A stretch of DNA of 64,000 nt from positions 64,872,248 through 64,936,247 of the forward strand of contig CM043944.1 of assembly GCA_014529385.2 (NCBI GenBank). The letters are read 5' to 3'. The position numbers were made by a program, and so were the translations under genes. The DNA is from Adiantum capillus-veneris. Taxonomy: Eukaryota; Streptophyta; Polypodiopsida; Polypodiales; Pteridaceae. Positions within the stretch are counted from its first letter, which is position 1. The number at the start of each line of letters is the position of its first letter. Positions 31,900 through 43,419 of this stretch are shown piece after piece. A model generated the notes under the pieces. That model had not been told where the DNA came from. It searched no databases and worked only from the letters and a program-made list of their open reading frames with translations.

Positions 31900-32243
31900 T
31901 GTCAGGAGTTTTTTGGATCAAGGAATTGCGCATATGTACATACACATGAATGGTGCATCAAATAAATAATTGCCCATTTTCCAGAGCCAGGTGGTTACGT
32001 GGGACCCACATGTGTACAGGTAGGACAACATGTACATAGTGCATCGATTTTCACTATCACTAGTACCAATATGTTTTTTCTACAATAATGAGGAGTTTAT
32101 AGCGAGTAAAACTTCTCGAGGAAGCTATCCACGGGCCGACGACATGAGGTAAGTAGGTGCGTCAGATGGCATCTAGTGGCGTCAGGAGGGCGAACGGGGT
32201 CAATATTTGCACGCGGATGAGAACGAACACAACGTGGGTGTTT
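31900..32243 (+). repeat. 3' LTR of element B, truncated at the CACTA copy 2 junction
   Basis: It begins TGTCAGGAGTTTTTTGGA and matches the solo LTR (29522-30658) in inverted orientation through CAGAGCCAGGTGGTTACGTG and TGGCATCTAGTGGCGTCAGG. It stops after AACGTGGGTGTTT, where the LTR would continue CCTTGTG but CACTA sequence AGGGTGGAACG follows instead. Confidence 0.85.
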
Positions 32244-33122
32244 AGGGTGGAACGGATCGACAAAAAGCGTTTTACTCAAGATTGTGGAATCATGGCAAAA
32301 TTTGAACAGTCTAGTCGATGCCGGGCCTCTGATGCAGATCCTGTGGTGGCGGAACTCACTTACTTTGGCACGCTACAAGAGATTTTGAGGATCGATTATA
32401 GAGGATTTTTTTTGACTTGTTCGACGTGCAATGGTTCAAGATAATCATGGAGGGTCGCAACACTACTGTGCGTAGAGCAGAGTCTGGTTTTCTTGAGGTG
32501 GATTCAACTAAGAAATGGACTAACCTAAGAGACACTTTCGTACTACCCGAGCATTGTGAACAACTAAGTATGTAAATAGTTTACATCCCATTTTAGAATT
32601 TATGTGCTTGGAAGCTCTCATGTAAGTTATGTGGCTCTGGCAGGTGATATTTCATCCTACAAAGTCTGCATCAAACTGGTCGTATGTCATAGAGGTAGCC
32701 CCTCGTAGTGCACGGACGTATGAAGGCTACCATGTGCCAATCACAGTGGCATCAATGGAGGAGATCGGAGATGATGCTCAGTCAGAATCCATTGAGGTGG
32801 TGCCAGACGAACATCAAGCTGCTACTCTCTATGGGGTGCATACAGAGGATCTACAAAATGAAACGGAGGACATTTGTTTAAACGGAGAGCTCTATATAGA
32901 TATAGGAAGTTATGATGAGCTATGCGAGGATGAGAGAGAGATATCTTAAAGCCATAAATATTGTATTTGAACAATTTTGCCCCGTTTTGTAAAAACGATG
33001 GCTCTCTAAGTACCTTCCATGTTATATAACGCTCTTTTGATTTTGCGCTCACGTCCTAGGCAATCCATGGCCACATGCAGCTCCACCACTTGGTTTTCCG
33101 ACTGCAAGATTTGATTGTGTGT

Positions 33123-33238
<116 letters not shown>

Positions 33239-33557
33239 GATTGAAAATTTTGAGTTATCGACATGCCTCTTCCATCACTCAAGTTGAATAGAAGAAGAAC
33301 GCGTTCTGTTGCTGCTAGCCTTTGAACATTCCAAAGCTACAAGCACCTTCAAGTTCTACATCAAAAAAGAAAAAGATAGTTCGGATTCTTGTACAATTCT
33401 CCGTTTTGAACAATTTTGCTCCGTTTTGTAAAAACTCTGGCTCTCTAAGTACCTTCTATGTTGTATAACGCTCTTTTGATTTTGCGCTCACATCCTGGGC
33501 AATCCATGGCCACATGCAGCTCCACCACCTAGTTTTTTGACTGCAAGATTTGATTGT

Positions 33558-33616
<59 letters not shown>

Positions 33617-33820
33617 TGAAAAGTCAGAGTTATCGACTTGCCTCTTCCATCACTCAAGTTGAATAGAAGAAGAAAGCGTCATTGCGTCATTGCATCATTG
33701 TGTCATTGTATTTATATGCGTCATTGTGTCATTGTATTTAATGGTCTTTGCGTCCACTCCAGGTACGTATGCTCTAGGTATGTTCTCACAAGCAGGGACG
33801 ACGAGCACCTCCTCCTCCTC

Positions 33821-33868
<48 letters not shown>

Positions 33869-33934
33869 CTTGTCCATGTTTTCTAATCCATTCATTCAAT
33901 ATTAAGTTTAAATGTTCGTGTGTTTAATGCAAGT

Positions 33935-35246
33935 ATGGATGATGAGGAGTTTCTTTCTTCTTTGTCACCCCAGCAGAGACAGTGGTACGTGGAGCATCAT
34001 CGTTCTAGCGCACCATCGCGTGTTCCTACTCCATCCACATCTCCCTCTGTTTCGGAGCATTCAGCGCGCTCCAAAGCTTCGGTGTCGAGGAGACAATCTT
34101 CACACTCGTCTAGGCACCGTTGCTCTAGTGGTGGCGGTGGCGGTTGTTGTGGGGATGTCGCCACCGATGCTTCGATACCGCCTCGTGTTCGACGAGGCTC
34201 TTTACCCTCCCCTTCTTTGCCCGTTCCGACACAAGCCACGGCATCGCCATCGACACCAGGTTTTGCGCGGCTGACTGCTGTTCCTAGGAGCTACACACCA
34301 CTAGCTACTCCTCCAGGAGTCACTCCAGTGGGCACTCCTCGCTTCGAGGCTCAGACTCCAGTGGAGACACCTGACGTCCGTACCCCCGTTGACATGCGGC
34401 TAGAGACCCTTGCCGGGACACCTAGGTTCATGCGTCAGTGGTGAGAGGGCTTGCCTTACTCCATCGACTTCAGCGGCGGCATCATCTTGGATGATGAAGG
34501 CAAGAAGGTGATTTTGCGCATGCGCGGTCTTTGCTCTCAGGTGTTTAGACACTACATACTAAACACCTGGAGTGAAGTACCAAATGATTTAAAAGACAGA
34601 GTCATCAGCATGCTTCATGACGAGTTTCCTGTTCCAACACGGGAGGACCGCTTCAATGAATACGTAATGAAGGTTCGAATGCGCGAATACTACAAGCACA
34701 AGCGTTCCGAAGTGCAAAAAGCAATCAAGCATGGGTGGAACAGACCAGATTGGCTAGCCAAGAAGATTGGAAGAATGCGAAGAAAGCAGCGCGCGAGTAT
34801 CTCGACAAGTGGAAGCAACAAAAGGAGGCAGCCAGAGCGCGAGTAGAGGCAGGGAGCTCGCACCACTTGGGGAGCGGCGGGTGGGAATCATTTGAGGCCG
34901 ATTTTGTAAGTGTTTTCACATTGGTCTCTATGTTTGATAGTTTAAAGTTTATGGATTTTTAAATTCTTACATAATGGATTATTTGTATGTTTTGATAGTG
35001 GTCGATGACAGGACATGATCCCACACCGTACAAGCGTGAGTACGCAGACAGTAAGGGCTTAAACGTCCTTATAGACATTCTCAGTTCTCGTGGCGGCATG
35101 GTTAGTATTAAGGTTTATTCTTTTCTATTTATTGTATTGTTTTATAAATGTCGCTATATGTTTATACTTACAAAAAGCTATCTTACTGTTTTTTTTTGCA
35201 GAATCCGACAGATATGCCGCTTGGACGCGATGAGACGTTTAATTAG
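33935..35246 (+). pseudogene. CACTA copy 2 second gene (Transposase_24 / Ptta-En-Spm family), broken
   Basis: This is the homologue of the intact gene at 23084-24393, with the same three-exon layout: GTAAGT donor near 34907, exon 2 WSMTGHDPTPYKREYAD, and exon 3 NPTDMPLGRDETFN ending at TAG 35244-35246. Two lesions are clear: TGA at about 34442, where copy 1 has CCA, and loss of one base in the RPDWLAK segment near 34760, which shifts the frame. Ser/Pro/Thr-rich N-terminus and TP repeats are retained. Confidence 0.85.
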
Positions 35247-35891
35247 ACGACGTCAGTTTAGCCATAGCTAGATAGCATTAGTTTATTTTTGTCATAGCTT
35301 ATGTATCATGAGACGACTTTTATACGTCTTTTTGAAAACCATGTTTATTTTTTAAATAATGACAATGGTTTGTAACTATTACATTTGCAAAGTTTAACAA
35401 TCAAGTGATTTTGCCTCTGTACAATTGTCATTGATTTACTTTCATCAATTCACGCTTGTCACTTTGTATTTTTATTTGTCAAACAATACGTACTATGGAT
35501 GATGGAGTTAATGGTTATATTGTCTTGTGGGTGACTATTTTGGGTCTATATCTACCTTTGCACTTTTTTTCAAAGGTGAAGAATATGTATGAAACATTCA
35601 ATATGGTTGATGGGTTCAATGCCCTGCCAAAAATTTTCCTCTTGGGCGTCGCTATGAACGTCGCTATATAAGGCTCTGTAGAGTCGCTATAGATGGCTCT
35701 GCAGCGTCACTATAATCGCCGCTATATAGAGACGTTTATAGCGATGCATATAGTGACTAGCATAGCGACGCTTATAGCGACGTCCCCATATCAACGCTGA
35801 TAGCGACGCTCTTAGCGATGCCGGGGGTTATAAAAACCCAGTGTATTTCCGTCGCTAAAAGCGTCACAAGAGCACACAATTTCTTGTAGTG

Positions 35892-37375
35892 ACAGCACAT
35901 TGCTTTGCACAAAAGCAATAGTTTCCAATCAAAGATGTAAATATGGAAAAATAAGAAGAACGTAAAATTGGTTAACCTGATCGTTGTTGTACCAGTTGGC
36001 CCGAGATTCCGTGGAAGAAAACTCGCTTAAAAATGAGACATAACCATATCTGGTGCATGAATACATATACGTTCCGTGTATCATATACACCCGTCTGTCA
36101 CGTAATGAAATAACCTGCAAGCATATTGCCAAGTCCATCCAAAGTTTGTATGCTCATAGCATAGTCCGAAGTGGGGAGTCGCAATGCAATATGAATAAAT
36201 AGAAGCCTTGCTTCACATAAGTTCATCAAATGGATGAGACAAGAATGTAACCTGCGTGCTCATAGCTAATAGATGCTCTTGGTGACACACATATATTCCG
36301 AGCAGAAAAAGATTGACCTTGTCAAACTATCATAGGGAAACGGCCTTGCCAAATTTTGCTACTGATTGAGAACCATAACTTTTTGCCCGATAGTGAGAAA
36401 GATATCATCTACAACTGAGCTATCAAATGTCAGCGGTTGTCCAATACTACTTGTTCAAAGCAACCTTTGCTTGACAAGTTGGCATTGTGAAAATTCATAT
36501 GGTGGAAAACATTGCAGTCAGCTCCTAGCTGTGGATGGCAATGTTTTTTTTGTTCATGATGCTTCATGTACCTATATTGCCTGCTCCCTAGCAAGCTGCA
36601 ATGGCTTGGAAATGAGTATGCATCCGATGCATGGAGCTGTGCTCCCAAAAATCTTGCTTTCCTCCACCTCAAGATAGCACAACGAGGAGAGATCAAAAAT
36701 TAACAACCGACATAAGACACAAATCGGTTTATTGATGTGTCGCTATAGGGAGCCTTGCTCCTGAAATGTTTCTGATGGTAGATAGTTACTTCAAATTATA
36801 CTTACTGATTGGCCTTGCCGAATACCATAATTGGATATTATTACCTCGTATCTATACTCAAAGTCGAGACCAAGTTACCCCGTCTGTGTTCGACCTTGGT
36901 CAAGCAGAAAATCGGTAATGATTTCACAGACAAGCCATACCTATGTTGTCGAATATCCATTGATGACGATCTTGGAATCATGGTGAATCATGTGGAATCA
37001 TGTAAATTGTGTTTTCCAATGACTTCGACCTCCGATAATTTGCCAAGCCGTGCCTGGTTGGTTGTCTTCGTGGATATGTTGTTCAAAGCGACCGTTTGGG
37101 TCGATTCCCTTTGCATGCCAAAGTTGCAAGCCGTGCCGTACCGACTATATTTGATGTCAAGAAAATCCTACAACCGAGGCATACACAATCTCTGGTTGCA
37201 TCTTTCCCTTGCGGATGCCTTGGCCATGCGGTTGTTATATGATTCATGCTGCAGATTTCCCTTGCGGTTGTTGTATGGCGATGATGGTCATGTGATAGGC
37301 CGCTTGGGTGGTCCTTGGGTGGCCCATGGGCACCCTAGGGCGCCCAATAGTGGGAAAAAAGAAAAAAAAACAAAG
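35892..37375. other. No recognisable gene
   Basis: The stretch between CACTA copy 2 and the chromovirus-type leader shows only unconvincing open frames. The longest (about 36809-37378, 189 codons) has no motif and partly overlaps short internal word repeats (CCTTGCGG, GCAAGCCGTGCC). I see no transposon termini. Confidence 0.45.
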
Positions 37376-37647
37376 TAAAAATAAAAGTTGAACCTGGTGA
37401 TGGCAGCAAAGCAGTTGTCTGCGTAGGGAAGAAACCTGAGAGGACGCACGCTGAGGGCCGTTTTGAGCTAGGTTGCTGTGACGAACCGTCCTCCTTGGCC
37501 CATGGCGAACTCGGCAAGCCTAACACAGCCCTATTTTGCGCACGTCGAAGTCGCCCGCCTCCTTCATGCAAGCGACCATTCCCGCGTCCTCTCGGCCATG
37601 ACAAGCCCCACCTTCCTGTGTATACAAGAGCCATGCCCACGCCTTGA

Positions 37648-37649
<2 letters not shown>

Positions 37650-37742
<93 letters not shown>
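37650..37742. repeat. (GA)n microsatellite in a retroelement leader
   Basis: This is a nearly pure GA run on the plus strand (CT in the orientation of the minus-strand LTR element). It lies about 75 bp inside the PBS, that is in the 5' leader. Confidence 0.95.
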
Positions 37743-37744
<2 letters not shown>

Positions 37745-37815
37745 GCACCTGCCACGCCATGCATGAACATGCAATACTACTTTCCCCCCTCCTCCATAGC
37801 TCCCCCTTCCACCGA

Positions 37816-37827
37816 GCTCTGATACCA
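37816..37827 (-). other. Primer-binding site, initiator tRNA-Met type
   Basis: On the minus strand TGGTATCAGAGC lies one base inside the LTR end. This 12-mer is the widespread plant retrotransposon PBS complementary to the 3' end of initiator tRNA-Met. Confidence 0.85.
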
Positions 37828-37828
37828 G

Positions 37829-38074
37829 TGTAAGACCTAGGAGACTGTGATGATGGATCCACCACCCTACCACCCTATTTATAGATCGTCTCCTAGTCCT
37901 AGCCATAATATGGATCCCCAGTCCACATTGGTCTATTCCGAGCCCCTAGCTCAGGTCCCTAACCCCCTAGACTTCCTTGTCCTGACACACGCAAAATTGC
38001 CAAACAAGGACCCTATTTGGCAGTTTCACATGCCCTTATGGACACTCTTTTTGAGGGTTCTTAGGGCCCTAGCA
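37829..38074 (-). repeat. 5' LTR (246 bp) of a chromovirus-type element
   Basis: The minus strand reads TGCTAGGGCCC...AGGTCTTACA, followed by the PBS. A TATA box CTATAAATAG lies at 37875-37884, about 45 bp before the LTR end. The TATA-GGGTGGTNGGGTGGTGGA arrangement and CTTACA end match the LTR at 2729-2882, so both belong to one family. After the leader with (GA)n the internal region is lost by about 37440. Confidence 0.8.
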
Positions 38075-39891
38075 TGGTCCTAGGTCCCTTTTTTTAAAGC
38101 CATGGAATTGGCTCCCATATCTATCATGAATTTATTGTGTGCAAGAAGACTTTGTTTTTATTGCTATACTATAATCTCTTACAAGTTGGCAAATGGTTCT
38201 TGAATCGATCCATGGTGGTTAAAGAAGAATCCTTCGTGCTAAAGAAGAAAGCTATGTACATGGAGAAATCTTGCTAAAGTAGAGTGCTTATTTTTTACCA
38301 CAGACTCAATGTGTGTCAATCCTTCATACAAAAGTGATTATCAAGACACTCCTAATCATATGGTGAATATCAACCAATTCGACTAAAACGCAAAACCATA
38401 TCCCAAAATGCATCTATTTCCAACCTTCGGGGGGCCCGGTGATAGTAGTCAAGAGATGGAATCCAAGATAAACATGCGATAGAAAAGGAACCATTCTCCA
38501 TCTCCTACCATAATGGTATAGTTTACTACACCCAACTATTGAGCACTACTGAACTTATGAACCTATAGTATGAAGTAAAATTATCCAAGATAGTGTTGAT
38601 GATTGTAATGTCTCTAATTTGGCTACCAAAAGTTTATTGTTGAAAGTTGAATCAAGGAAGCATTTTGTATTTGGAAAGGTTTACACCAATAGTGTGCATA
38701 CCTTGTTACAAACAAAATAAAGTGTCAAACATAGAATTTATTTTCACAATAAATACAAGACGGGCTTAGAAATAAGAAATCGATTATAGTGCTACACATT
38801 TTACATAGCATCATCATCAACATGATATAAAATATTCAATTAAATAGGTTGGGGGACATTAGGAATAACAAGGCATTCTTGAGAGGCATGCGCTACTTGT
38901 TTAATAGCAAGGTAAGGATATTTATACAAGGAAATGATATTCTTGACAAGTTTTGTGCATCCTCCACTTTGAAACCTGAAGCACCTTTAATGGACTCTTG
39001 TGGTAGCCACTCACTACCTACACCTTTACTATTGTGGCATTGAGGGTACTACAATGTTGGCGGAATAAGGGGATGCAACTACTTGGTATTGCAATGGAGA
39101 TGAAATAAGGGGAAGCAGCTGCTTGGTATTGCAATGGAGGGATTTTAAGGATCCTCACAAACCATGAATAGAGTGTTTTCCATCTTTGCAAATGGTTTCT
39201 TGCATCTCTCCCCTCAAAACAAGTTGACTCTATAGTAAACACCAAAGTTTGTGAGCACAAAGGGATAAAGTATAAAATGATATCATTCTAATAATCTAGT
39301 GACAATTATACAAAGAAGAGACTAGAAGGAGAAGCGTGGACAACTCTCCATGCATAATGAGTCTTACTTGTACTGTAAGACTCAATTGCATGCTATGCAA
39401 CACTAGATAGTGCACCAAAGCCACCAACAAAATATCACACCCTAATGCTATGATGAACTTTGCTTACTTTTTCTTATAGAGGTGTGAATCCCCAAGTGTT
39501 CAAATCCATAAAAGAGGTTGTTCGTCTCTAACATGATAAAGCTAGAGATGGAGATGTTATCAAGATATGAATGTAAGCTACAAGGACAATTTCATTATGA
39601 TTTTATCCTTTTGTTGGAGGTGAACCCTTGCAACGCCCACTCACCACTTACACCTCCTGTTGTTGTGGCGTACAGGTCCATTGAGCCCATCCTTTTGCTA
39701 CCCTCAAGAGTAGAGGTTTGCATGTAGTGTGAATGAATGAAAGTAGTAGAAGGAGGAGGAGGATCTTGTTTCATATGGCAATGGAGGTGAGAGAAGAGGG
39801 AGGAGCTAGCTTGGTGTGAAATATGTGGTGGACATGGGGAGGAGCTTGCATAGTTTGTTCCAGGTGTGGATTTTGTTTTGCTGACAGATAG
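38075..39891. other. No recognisable gene; a short direct repeat
   Basis: There are only short frames without motifs. A direct repeat containing CTTGGTATTGCAATGGAG occurs near 39081 and 39121, and a related CACTCACYACYTACACCT segment occurs near 39009 and 39641. The region may be old retroelement sequence. Confidence 0.45.
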
Positions 39892-40100
39892 TGTGAGCCT
39901 TTTTGTTACAAAGAGGCTATGCTAGCCAATGATAAGATTCTGTGGGAACATGCTATGAAGATGGAGATATCCAGTATTGCAAAGAACAAAACATGGAAAC
40001 TTGTTCTGTTGCCAAAAGGTAGGAAAGCATTGCCTTGTGAATGGGTTTACAAGAACAAGATTGACAATTACAAAGCTCATTTAGTAGCCAAAGGTTTTCT
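39892..40100 (+). pseudogene. Ty1/copia reverse transcriptase fragment
   Basis: The frame starting CYKEAMLANDKILWEHAMKM and continuing ISSIAKNKTWKLVLLPKGRK, then ALPCEWVYKNKIDNYKAHLV and AKGF, is the highly characteristic first block of the copia RT (RVT_2) domain. It stops at about 40096, in the middle of the domain, where gypsy protease sequence begins on the other strand. Only about 65 residues remain. Confidence 0.88.
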
Positions 40101-40530
40101 TGCTAGCCATGTTAAACCTCTTCTTATCACCCCTTCTATTGTAGAGAGTGATGGCTCCATGTCCCCAATCTTGTACAGCTTTGGTTGCATGTAACCACGG
40201 TCTTCCAAGGATGAGTGGGAAACCACCAATACCCGTGGGCATAACATGATAATTGACCAACACTTTAACATCAAGTAAATCTACATCCAAGTCCTTTATG
40301 ACTCCCCAGCACTTCACCCTTGATTGGTTGGCAAGCTTTATGTGAAAACCTGAATTCTTCACCATGTTGAGTCCCAACTTTGATACACAAGCTTGAGTAA
40401 TAACATACACCTATGCACCTCCATCAATATATGCATCTCCAATGCACTTCCTCGTATGCCATGCATCCATAGTAGGGCATATATCATGTAGCTCATTCAA
40501 AGACAAGACTCTCGCAAACCCCCTTGCAGG
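40081..40530 (-). pseudogene. Ty3/gypsy protease fragment, antisense to its neighbours
   Basis: The minus strand from about 40530 reads ARVLSLNELHDICPTMDAWH, TRKCIGDAYIDGGA, then a TAG, then VYVITQACVSKLGL, GFHIKLANQSRVKCWGV, GGFPLILGRPWL and AVQDWGHGAITLYN. This parallels the element B protease segment (MDELPDICPIVDVWH, YVDGGAQICVIT, LGRPWLRAVGAVQDW). The TAG replaces the Gln of DGGAQ. It is a single-domain fragment, joined to copia on one side and to element D RT on the other. Confidence 0.85.
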
Positions 40531-42580
40531 CTCCTTTATATGGATGATCTATGCGCACATTCATCAATCCAGGCTAATCATTTTGAACACCTCAAAAAGG
40601 TATTAAAAAAATATAGACTTTATAGGATTTTCTTAAATCCTGTGAAGTGCACATTCATGGGTAGACTAGGAAAATTTATTGGACATATAGTGTCTAAAAA
40701 TGGCATAGCTACTGATATGGATAAAATTCATGTTATTGCTGATTTTCCTAGACCAACAACAGTCAAGGGGGTTCAAGCCTTCACGGGACATTGTGGATAT
40801 TACAGATGGTTCATTTACATGTACGCTATAATTGCAAAACCCATCTACAGTTTGATCACACACTTTGAATGGACTGATGAGTGTGAAGAATCCTTCATGA
40901 AGCTTAACCAATCTCTCACTTCAGCTCCAATATTGAAATCACCAGATTGGAATAAGAGTTTCCACATACATGTAGATACTTCCAATTTTGCCATCGGATG
41001 TATACTAGCTCAACCAGGAGATGGAAAATTTGATTTTCCTATTTCTTATGCTAGTCGACAGTTGAACATGGTAGAAAAGAACTATACCACCACCAAAAGG
41101 GAAGGACTAGGAATGATCTATGCAGTACAAAAGTATAGACATATTTACCTATTAGCAAACAAATTTGTGTTCTTTGTGGACTACCAAGCCTTATTGTACT
41201 TGGTCAACAAGCCACACAGGAAGAATAGTGAGATGGTTCATCATTCTTCTGGAATTTGATTTCACTGTAGTTGTGAAAAAGGGGACCACTCATCAAAGAG
41301 AAAATCACTTATCAAGGATTGTTTCAGGAGAACCACCTAAAGGAGTGGACGATGATCTATCAGCTGCATATCTTTTCTCCGTAGAAATGATACCTTGATG
41401 TTGGAAAACATGGTATCATTGATGACCATAGCTCAAGTGGATTCACAAATACCACTTTCTATTACAACTGGATTAATTGAGCAATTGGCTATGTATCAAT
41501 TACTAGCTGGAAGGTTATACAAAAGAAATCGAGATGGAATATTGCTTTTATGCATTAATCCTGAGAAGAAACCCAATACCTAAGTCAAGCACATATAACC
41601 ATAGTAGGACTTCACTTTGCGAAGATCAAACTATGCGACGGATCTTGAGACTTGGAGTATTTTGGCCAACTATGAGGAGTGTTGTTCAGTCTTTTATGAA
41701 AGATTGTCTTCAATGTCAAAAACAAACACCCATACCTCATGTAACATTGTTCCAAATGTCGCATGTTCCTAAGTGGAGTAACTATCTAGTAACTTACTTA
41801 TCAAGTCGAACATTTTCTAAGTATATGGGTAAATGCCGTCAAAGAGCAATTGAAACTGAAGCAAGAGACTATGATCTTATTGTGAACCAATTGTATCGAA
41901 GAGGTAAAGATCAACATCTGCGTCTTTGTGCAAATGAAGACAAATATTCCCATTATAGGACAAGCACATGCTGGATTAGAGCTAGAGGTCACTTTTCTAG
42001 TGAGACCACCACAAGAGCAATCGTAATGGCAAGCATATGGTGGCCAACACTTTTTGCAGATGCCAAAGAATATGTTCGAAGTTGTGATGCTTGTCAACGA
42101 GCGAAAATGCCTACTCGTGTAGATAGCATGCCCTTGAGATCAATGATGGGGGCTATGGGGTATAGATTTTGTTGGGCCAATACATCCACCTGTTTATAGA
42201 ACCCAAGCTCAATATATCATTGTAGCTACGGACTATTTTACCAAGTGGGCCGAGGCTAAAGCAACTCAAAAGAATGATGCCAGAACCACCGCTGCATTCT
42301 TATATGAGTATGTGTTCACAAGATATGGACTGCCAATAGAAATAGTCAGTGATAGGGGAACTCATTTCCTCAATGAGGTAATCGAGTATCTGCTTAATGA
42401 ATTTGTGGTCATCCATAACAAATCATCTCCTTATCATCCACAAGCAAATGGACAATCTGACATACGAATAAAATTCTTAGCTCGATATTGACAAAAGTAG
42501 TTAGTTCAGGAATGACAGATTGGGAAATGAATCTCCATGCTGCTCTATGGGCTTATCGAACCGAGAAAGAGAGGCAGGTG
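40531..42580 (+). pseudogene. Element D pol: end of RT, RNase H and integrase, single-RNase-H Ty3/gypsy
   Basis: The frame begins at the RT catalytic motif (LLYMDDLCAHS), then LNPVKCTFMGRLGKFIGHIV, FTGHCGYYRWFI and RNase H with the canonical aspartate (HIHVDTSNFAIGCILAQ) and FFVDYQALLYLV. It runs on to HLSRIVSGEPPKGVDDDL with no second RNase H. After frameshifts the integrase zinc-finger region (ARGHFSSETT...WWPTLF...CDACQRAK) and core are visible (42180-42470: ATDYFTKWAEAKAT, EIVSDRGTHF, SSPYHPQANGQSD). The catalytic Glu position reads Asp after NGQS. Stops and frameshifts are frequent, so this is an old copy of a lineage different from A and B. Its 5' part is missing. Confidence 0.9.
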
Positions 42581-43419
42581 GAAATCCATTGAATCTAGCA
42601 TAGTTGTTTTGGGAGACAGACATTTTAGAGATGAAGTAATTGCCATACACGCATGCTGAGCCTCAAGATCGAGCAGGGGGAAAAACTATGTTGACCAAAT
42701 GGTTGTAGGTTACAAAAATTGTGTTTGATACAAATGGTGAGATGAGTTGATATACATCAAAGCAGGTGTTTGGATGGTATGAATGTAGATTTCCTTTGCT
42801 TCGATGGGTTGGTGAGGCGGGAAGGGAGGGGGAAGTGGGAAGGGAGGGGAGGTCTCCCCTCCAATGATCTTTGGTTTATTTATTTTGGAATCAACATATA
42901 TGTGATTGAATGATCTGACCAAAAGCAAAATCTTGTGCCACAAATGTAGTGAGGTTGTTGGCTTCTCACCCAAATATGGTCTAGCATTAAATTATAGATG
43001 GTTGTTGTATCTTTGATTTGCTGCCGATAGTTCTCCGAATGAAGTAGAGATTCCAACTGCTGGTATTGGGTGTTTGTGGTGCCGATGTCGATGTTCAAGT
43101 CCCTAGTATGATGCTCAGGTTTTTTTTATTGTTTTCTTGTATCAAGTGTTGGAGTTCTAAAAGAAGTGTCTTTATTGGTGTGTTTGGTGATTTGTATACA
43201 TTCATGACATGGATATGAGTTGAATTTTGATTTTTGAAAGAGAAAGTTGCATAGATTATTTCAAGTCCTGCTCTTGAGACAGTTTTTTGAGATATGGATT
43301 GAATGCTTGGATGGTGGAATATAGATACACCATAACCATTATAATGTTAAATATGCTCAAAGTTTGGTGTCAGGGGGTTCGTACTTTTTTTTTGTTTTGC
43401 TTCTTGAAAGCACAAGATA
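42581..43419. other. No gene; purine-rich tract and hairpin downstream of the Helitron coding region
   Basis: A G-rich tract (about 42817-42852, runs of three to five G) ends in a perfect hairpin at 42843-42862 (stem GGAGGGGA, loop GGTC). It lies about 560 bp beyond the RepHel stop codon in its reading direction. I cannot identify the Helitron terminus. Confidence 0.5.

Noticed and set aside
36809-37378. A 189-codon host gene
   Set aside because: There is no recognisable domain, the composition is irregular, it overlaps internal word repeats, and it has no plausible promoter or splice context.
42843-42862. The hairpin as the proven Helitron 3' end
   Set aside because: No CTRR with a following T occurs 10-15 bases beyond it in the reading direction, and there is no second copy for comparison.
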